DNA of 64,000 nucleotides, from positions 42,711,920-42,775,919 of the forward strand of contig OW386285.2 in NCBI GenBank assembly GCA_936432065.2, given 5' to 3'. Below, piece after piece: positions 58,310-64,000 of the stretch; positions within the stretch are counted from its first letter, which is position 1; the number at the start of each line of letters is the position of its first letter. Source of the stretch: Rutpela maculata. Taxonomy: Eukaryota > Arthropoda > Insecta > Coleoptera > Cerambycidae. The position numbers and the translations under genes were made by a program. Below the pieces are notes generated by a model, which worked only from the letters and a program-made list of their open reading frames with translations, searched no databases and had not been told where the DNA came from.

Positions 58310-59050
58310 TTTTTTCGAGGAGGGGAAACCCTCACGGGTTTCCCCTCACGGGGTGCCCATTGCTGGAATGGGTCTGAGTGTCTAACTGACTCCCAGGAGG
58401 AGTCTCACTGACTCCTGGGGCTCGTCTGTAAAGAATACACCGAGGGCACTGCAGTCTCCTGGGCTTATTGTGCTCTTCCTGCCTAAGTTTACTCTATCCA
58501 TTTTAATATTCCTGTATCACTGACAAGGTCTGAATATGGGCGAGTTTTGATAGTTTCCGGGTCTGTTTGTCTTTGCCCGTAGATATTATATCTTCTGCGG
58601 TCCAACGCCTCGCAGTCGTGTATAATATGTTTTATATTTCTGGTACCTTACAGCACAGTCTGCATTTAAGGTCGCCAGTAAACTTTCCGATTAAATGCAG
58701 GTACTTCTTAACGGGAAAGTGTCCCGTCAGAAGACCTGTTATGGTTCTCAACTGGATCCCGTTCTTTGTGAGCAGTTCTTCAAATTGTTTTGAATATGGC
58801 CCATTCATAAGTATTTTCCCATGTCGATTTCCTGGAATATATCTCCAGTAGTGGTTGTGTTTACTCTTGACCCAGTCTACTACCCTTCTGACTGAGCTTT
58901 TTGTGATGTCCAGCGTGGGTTCTGGGCCATAGAATATATCAGCTGCTCCTGTCTAGCAAGGTCTTCTATACTGGTATGCCCCGGCGCCCAGAGTAATCTT
59001 ACTCTGTTCCTCTCACCCAGAATTTTGAGCTCTTCGTGGCAGTCCCAAAC
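58310..59050 (-). pseudogene. LINE 3' end: RNase H tail and C-terminal finger (second family)
   Basis: Reading the minus strand from 59050: HEELKILGERNRVRLLWAPG then H (the W-x-P-G-H motif), ADIFYGPEPTLDITKSSVRR, VVDWVKSKHNHYWRYIPGN, GPYSKQFEELLTKNG, RTITGLLTGHFPVKKYLHL and a C-x-x-C finger (LKCRLC). This is the C-terminus of an I/R1/Jockey-group LINE distinct from the RGHQGNEGN family at 22.4, 44.5 and 59.3 kb. About 300 bp of 3' UTR with repeated actcc/ggag segments follow to 58310. Stops and shifts make it dead. Confidence 0.75.
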
Positions 59051-59324
59051 CAGCCTTTGTTAAGTGATTGTATTGTAATTTACAATTTAACAAATGATAA
59101 AATTTCAATTCGTTGTATCTCAATTAGTAATGGAAATGTTTTCATAAACTTCAAAACTTGTATTTTTATGAAAAGTAAAACGTATATGACAAAAAAAAAT
59201 AATTTTAAACAGGAGTTCCTAGACCTAGGGGGGTCAAGCGAATTTTGAAAAAATTTTTCGCAAACTGCTTTTTCAAAATTTGCGCCACAGACGAGAAAAA
59301 AAATTGTTGAAGTTTCACCAGCCG

Positions 59325-59405
59325 CCACTGCCATCAAGGCTGTTTTTGCGCCTTCTTTGGCCAGCTTATCTGCTTTTCCGTTACCTTCATTGCCCTGGTG
59401 TCCTC
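59325..59405 (-). pseudogene. LINE RNase H scrap
   Basis: About 27 codons on the minus strand, RGHQGNEGNGKADKLAKEG then AKTALMA, nearly identical to the fragment at 44.8-44.9 kb. Both edges are abrupt, so it is a tiny rearranged piece. Confidence 0.75.
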
Positions 59406-60349
59406 CTCTTAGAATCCAACAACTTTTGTAGAGGTCATTTCTTAAGTGGTGGCTTACACGACGAGATATTTGCAATTAGATTAAAATGATCCACCTTGTA
59501 TATTTGTAAAAAAATATATAATATAGTTTTGTGAAAATCGTAAAACAATAAGTTTTATTTATTCGTCGTTAAAAATATTAAGGTACCATATTTTGTATTT
59601 ACTGCACAACAGAATCTTCCAAGACAAGACATGGTAATTTTTTATTTATGTACAATAAATAGCATTGAATATTTGCTTAAAAATTAATTACTTAAGTGAA
59701 ACAATACGTCATTTCATTTATAGGCAACTCTGCTTTTTCTAAAGGCAAACTTTAAGTATTTCTAAGAATAATATTTTATTGTACTAAGCCATCCTGGTTT
59801 TTTTCTATTTCTTTTAATAATAGCAGAAATATTTTGATGGGCAGATGTATAAGCAATTACCCTTATAACGAAAGACTCTTCAAGATTAACAAGCCTCATT
59901 AAATAAGTCTTAGTTACCTGCCATGTAATTACGCTACATTCTATTATAACATGAAGATCTTTAGATAACTTTCGACTGCAAACTGGATATACGTTTCTCG
60001 TATATTAAGTAAAAAGTAGTTAATGACAAGAAAACACTCTCATTTATCTTTAAGCTCATTTTTCTTAATGCATGTTAAGTTTCCGCTAATTGAAGGCACT
60101 TGGTCATTTTTTCATAAAAAGTGAGTTAATATACTGTTTTATCTGATCATAAAAGGATAAAAGTCATAAATCCAAAGCAGGTATTAAAGATTATTATATT
60201 TTTTAAGACAAATCTGTTTGATACATATTTATTCAAAATACTGCTTTACTATAATCTTTGAAAATACCAACAAGTCTATTTGATCAGCACATTTCTAAAA
60301 TGGTGATTATCGCACGTAGAGAAAACTTTTCACTGAATTCAAAATAACC

Positions 60350-60440
60350 TTCAAAATGGCCGCCTTGTTCGTCCGTCCATCCGTCACGTTTCTAGTGAGC
60401 ACAACAACTTACAAGCGAGAAGTCCACTCGTATTAAAATT
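60350..60440 (-). repeat. Scrap of the element E/F repeat
   Basis: On the minus strand cttacaag..., agaaacgtgacggatggacg and ccattttgaa match the 3' part of the elements at 38.8 and 62.7 kb. Confidence 0.5.
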
Positions 60441-60446
60441 TTGATG

Positions 60447-60461
60447 TTAGGTTAGGTTAGG
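60447..60461 (+). repeat. Short interstitial TTAGG run
   Basis: Three TTAGG units in tandem. TTAGG is the ancestral insect telomere repeat. Three units can occur by chance. Confidence 0.4.
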
Positions 60462-60557
60462 AAGAACCTTATTATTTTTGAAAAAATCAAACGGTAAATA
60501 TAAAAGTTTTTCTCATAAAAATATCTGACGCTGTAAAAGTAATCCCATCTGCCATCT

Positions 60558-61110
60558 TCAGGTTCTCGCTGATAGCTGCCTACTGCTGCTCCTCGTTACT
60601 CGAACTGAACTGACGTTCTCCGCGCTGTGCGGTTCCTTATATATGCTGGGGCCTAGAGCGCGCATGTGCGACTGGTTACTCGTTGTTGGCCCTCTACTAT
60701 ATGTGGGAGGCGTAGCGGGCGCCTGAGCTAACCCGGCAAGTGGCCTCGCTGAGATGTCACGTTTCACGTGACTTCTCGTTGGTGGTCGTACATCCTCGTG
60801 TCTAATCGTCTCCGTAGGTGGCCGTGTTTCTGTGTGATTGCGCGACTGGCTACGTGTTATTGGCCCTCTACTGTATGTGGGAGGCGTAGCGGACGCCTGA
60901 GCTAACCCGACAAGTGGCCTCGCTGAAACGTCACGTTTCACGTGACTTCTCGTTGCTCGTTGTGCATCCTCGTGTCTAATCGTCACCAGAGGTTGTCGTG
61001 TTTCTCTTTGATTGGTCAGCGCTTGACTTCGACTCCTCGTGGAGGGGGAAGGGGACCTATCACGAGGATAGCAATAGATGTACGTGATCAGCTTAAGCAG
61101 TGAATCCTCT
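60558..61110 (-). CDS. Unrecognised basic ORF with 58-residue repeats
   Basis: The frame is open on the minus strand from about 61110 to 60558 (about 185 codons), with no clear ATG near its start. Two tandem units of exactly 174 bp begin TIRHED (from about 60978 and 60804) and contain TRSHVKRD[VI]SARPL, GLAQA and ATPPTYSRGP. A third partial unit upstream gives TRSRSQALTNQRETR. Composition is rich in R, S, T and P, suggesting a disordered, basic protein. The region is clearly more GC-rich than its surroundings. The repeat unit being a multiple of three, and staying open, favours coding. It might be a separate nested gene, an exon, or part of a retroelement gag-like protein. I do not recognise the family. 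Confidence 0.35.
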
Positions 61111-61489
61111 TGGTGTTAGAGTTTGGAAGGCATGTAAGTAATTCAAATTAAGTTTCACAAAAGTTTATCAAATCAACGTCGCTCTGTTACATGTTCTCGT
61201 TGGGCATTCTTAACAGTCAAGTTCATCACTATCTTTCTCTTACGGATTTAGTATAGTACTGATTTTGAGTCCATCTAGGCGCTTTTGAATTATGGACATG
61301 ATCTTCTGAGACACTATATACGAGTTCCCTATTCTCATTGTTTTCTACAAAATTTTGTCAGATATGAATCCGAGAACAGTTAATTCAATATGCTATCTTG
61401 AGCTTTGAAGATGTGGACAGACGGCGTGGAGTATTGATGCTGTCGATATGTGGATATGGAAACGTTTGTTACGAATTTTTGAACAGCAT

Positions 61490-61640
61490 ATTTTTCACCA
61501 ATAGCTGGATTCTCCCAGAAATACTTCTCCCAAGACGACTTTCCAGCATCATGTTCTTCCGAAATTTTTCATTTTTTGGCCACATCAACCGGAGAAACAA
61601 CAATATAGAACAGCTGATAGGGAAGCAACTGATGGGGAAT
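61490..61640 (+). pseudogene. Possible LINE C-terminal relic
   Basis: The + strand reads RRLSSIMFFRNFSFFGHINR then RNNNIEQLIGKQLMG, resembling the Y-F-G-H-[IV]-x-R...L-[IL]-x-G-x-[IV]-x-G tail found after the RT in several LINE groups. It is short and isolated, so this is tentative. Confidence 0.35.
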
Positions 61641-62269
61641 AATATAAAATATACCACAGAAAAATAGATCGGTTACCCAAAAAACATTTTATTGGATAGG
61701 TGTAACACGACATTATGAAATCCCAACTAAATTTATAGAATCAAGAAATCAGGCTAACTCAAAAAATGAGCTGAAAAATGTATACTCAAAATGAAAAATC
61801 TCTACACCTGCCGTCTAAACTAAAACCAATATTTGTTTAAATATAAGATCATCAGTCATTCAAAACTTAACTTTAGGTACTGACAAAATACAAGCTGCCA
61901 AAGACCTGAGTATCATAGAAATTAAAATTTGTAAATTCTACTTTATGGCGTTTATGGTTGTAAAAGCAGTCAGCAATAAACACAACATAACATCACTACA
62001 GCAGCGAAACAATAATACCAAAAAAACTATAGAACTTTCAAAATAGGGTATGAAAAGAGATAAATCCTGACATATACAACAAGGTGCAAATAGATTATGT
62101 AACAAGCTAAAAACGTACTCTTCGCCTGTTCACTGAACTTTTTATATAATTGTTACACATTCTATAGGATACTCTTCGCAGTTTTCTGTAAATAATGTTA
62201 GTTTAAGACATTAATTTTATAGTATGAACTTAGTTGGTAAAAGTAAAAATAAAACTATACCATACCCCA

Positions 62270-62335
62270 TTTGGGTTTCGAACCCGGGACCCTTGGATTC
62301 CGAGTCAAAAGCGTGAGAACTACACCACCCCCTAA
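62270..62335 (-). ncRNA. tRNA-like segment in element F
   Basis: On the minus strand gtggtgtagttctcacgc (A-box region), an anticodon-like ctcggaa loop (would read CGG) and a strong B-box gggttcgaaaccc. The acceptor stem is not clean. It differs from the TCC-type segment in element E, so the two elements carry different tRNA-like modules at the same site. Confidence 0.5.
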
Positions 62336-62667
62336 CACGTAAAAAAATGTAATTTTTTTCATTATAAGAAGGAGCTAAAATCATATTTCCACGGTTGTAT
62401 ATTACATTATGAAATGTATATTTGTAAAATATATAAATATTTAACTACTAAAATGAAATATCATTTCACCAGATTTCTATTCAATTACAAAAATATAAAA
62501 ATCAAAAAAAATTTTTTCAAATTTTAATCATTAATAACATTTTTATTTACTGATCGATTTTGTTCAAAAACAATAGGGTTCTTCCTCTAGCCAACTCTAA
62601 CTTACTGTACAAATTTCAGCACAATCGGATTTTTCTTTCTTGAGTTATCGTGCTTACAAGAAACGTG

Positions 62668-62874
62668 ACGGACGGACAGACGGACAGACGGACAGACGGA
62701 CAGACGGACAGACGGACAGACGGACAGACGGACAGACGGACAGACGGACAGACGGACAGACGGACAGACGGACAGACGGACAGACGGACAGACGGACAGA
62801 CGGACAGACGGACAGACGGACAGACGGACAGACGGACAGACAGACGGACAGACGGACGGACAGACAGACGGACA
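62668..62874 (+). repeat. 8-bp microsatellite (gacggaca)n
   Basis: About 25 near-perfect units of gacggaca, with small variants at the right end. The period is not a multiple of three, so each strand has long open frames (Arg-Thr-Asp-Gly/Gln or Ser-Val-Cys-Leu patterns) that are artefacts. The homologous site in element E has one or two units, which shows expansion. Confidence 0.95.
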
Positions 62875-63645
62875 TTTTGAAAGTTGTTCAGAATTCGTTC
62901 ACTAACATAATGGTATGAAAATTTTTTCTCTACGAGCGATATTTACTGATTTAGAAATGTGCCGATCTAATTTCGTTTTTGCGAAAAGTATAATAAGGAT
63001 GTTGTGAATTAATAAATTTCGTAATTCTAATCAACTAACAAGGACGCCTTAGTCGAAGAGAACTTAATTATGAAATGAGCCTTGAATAAATTAGTAATAA
63101 TATTTCGCTTATTATATTTTAATCCTACGTAAATTATTTATAATCTACAAACAATGTTTCCCGTGAGTTTAAAGATACCTTCATGTTTTTAATAAATAAT
63201 AAATAATGATTAATGCTACCATATTCAAGACTTTTCTTCACATATATATTCAACATATAGGAAATGTTAAGTCAAATGCAACAGCGACAAAAGCAATAGC
63301 ATTATAAATATTCGAACCACAATTTTTATTTGCAAGACAAATAGTAACACGTGCACTTGAAGCAGCACTTGAATGTTTCAAAAAAATCTTAGAAAAATCC
63401 AGTTGTAGGATTTATGCTACTTTCAGTCTGGGGTTTTCGCATACTTCTACTATTGCGTCAAAACTGTTGGGCATTCCGTCCATGGCTTTTTGTTTAATTT
63501 TACCTTGATATGGACTTCTATGCAAATAAGAGAGATAGTACAATCAGTGGGGGGTTATGCCTTACAAAAGGTAGAGTAGAAGTATTTTGATATATGTTGT
63601 TTAAGTCAAGATCATGATGAAAAATGTAAGTTTTCGGCCTTGAGA

Positions 63646-63666
63646 GGGGGGGGGGGGGGGGGGGGG
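63646..63666 (+). repeat. Long G homopolymer
   Basis: An uninterrupted run of 21 guanines, counterpart of the 22-cytosine run at 30107. Its length in the assembly should be treated as uncertain. Confidence 0.8.
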
Positions 63667-64000
63667 CAAAGTCGCGAGTCGCCATTTTGGCAACATTCGA
63701 TCATACTAGAAAAGTTGAAGTACATACTTTTTAACTGTAAGTCTAATGTGTAACGAGTTACAATGGCAGAAAGATGAATTTAAAAAATATTAGCAGTGAA
63801 CATTCAATAAGGGGGTCTACAGGGAAATGCAGACAAAACAAAAATTTTTGACTTGGGAGCTGTATTCGGACTATTTAGGGGGTAAACATACCAAAAGTCC
63901 CCGAACGTAGGAGGTGGGGGCACGAAGAAGGTCCCGGTTTTTGGTTTTTAGCTCATATCTCGAAAACGGTCAGCTCTAATCAAAAAGTGGCTATATTGAA

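Larger units (their letters stand above)
62103..62996. mobile_element. Element F (tactcttcgc termini), uninterrupted copy
   Basis: Starts acgtactcttcgcct and ends tttgcgaaaagtataata, with the same internal order as element E: tatataattgttacacattc, a tRNA-like segment (62270-62335, minus), ttcttcctctagcc, gttatcgtgcttacaagaaa, a gacggaca array and gaaagttgttcagaattcgt. It is non-coding apart from frames created by the array. It serves as the uninterrupted reference for element E. Confidence 0.75.
45946..64000 (+). other. Intron after exon C (at least 18 kb, runs off the window)
   Basis: Starts with gt at 45946. No downstream exon with convincing splice sites and spectrin-repeat-like coding was seen, so the intron probably continues past the window. 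Parts in which I recognise nothing are 45960-47280, 47400-47730, 48210-50935, 51170-51990, 52710-54035, 55920-56105, 56795-57210, 57405-58305, 59410-60350, 61080-61490, 61645-62100 and 63000-64000. Confidence 0.6.

Noticed and set aside
60447..60461. TTAGG run as evidence of a telomere or fusion point
   Set aside because: Only three units; too short to claim more than coincidence.
62668..62874. Long ORFs on both strands (Arg-Thr-Asp-Gly/Gln and Ser-Val-Cys-Leu repeats)
   Set aside because: Products of an 8-bp microsatellite without stop codons in several frames; no real protein expected.

Overview
This 64 kb window is animal nuclear DNA, almost certainly from an insect. It is strongly AT-rich, has no operon structure, and is crowded with transposon families typical of arthropods: CR1-type and other LINEs, a Penelope-like element, DUF4817-type Tc1/mariner, PIF/Harbinger, piggyBac, a Crypton-type tyrosine recombinase and many foldback MITEs. 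I do not assign a species.

The only host gene I can support is on the + strand. Three short exons (1074-1237, 23152-23350, 45832-45945) join in matching phase and encode part of a SEC14/CRAL-TRIO domain like that of the Rho guanine-nucleotide exchange factor puratrophin-1 (PLEKHG4/MCF2L group). The introns between them are about 21.9 and 22.5 kb, and the intron after the third exon runs at least 18 kb to the window end. The whole window is therefore one slice of a gene with giant introns, and nearly everything else is an intronic transposon or its ruin.

Layout. 1-1.2 kb: intron and exon A. 2.5-4.1 kb: inverted repeats and a hairpin cluster. 4.1-6.0 kb: wrecked LINE with a C-terminal restriction-like endonuclease. 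6.9-10.8 kb: two foldbacks, the larger holding a PIN/FEN1-like ORF. 12.2-12.9 kb: Penelope-like remnant. 14.0-17.8 kb: nearly complete CR1-type LINE. 20.1-22.1 kb: inverted duplication of the PIN/FEN1-like gene. 23.2 kb: exon B. 24-29 kb: mariner relic and repeats. 29.2-34.3 kb: two large foldbacks with nested MITEs and a satellite. 34.5-39.0 kb: Harbinger fragment and a nested composite. 39.7-43.6 kb: element with long terminal inverted repeats, a mariner-type transposase and a second foldback inside. 44.5-45.1 kb: LINE tail. 45.8 kb: exon C. 46-64 kb: palindromes, Crypton-type element, piggyBac MITE, LINE tails, a repeat-coded basic ORF and an element carrying an 8-bp microsatellite.

The most unusual observation is a set of four elements (32.3, 47.7, 54.0 and 57.2 kb) that seem to share a two-ended palindromic architecture while their palindrome sequences differ. 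The largest encodes the tyrosine recombinase, so the others may be its non-autonomous relatives with structure-conserved rather than sequence-conserved ends. A second candidate is the PIN/FEN1-like gene family, found once inside a long-inverted-repeat element and once as an inverted duplication.
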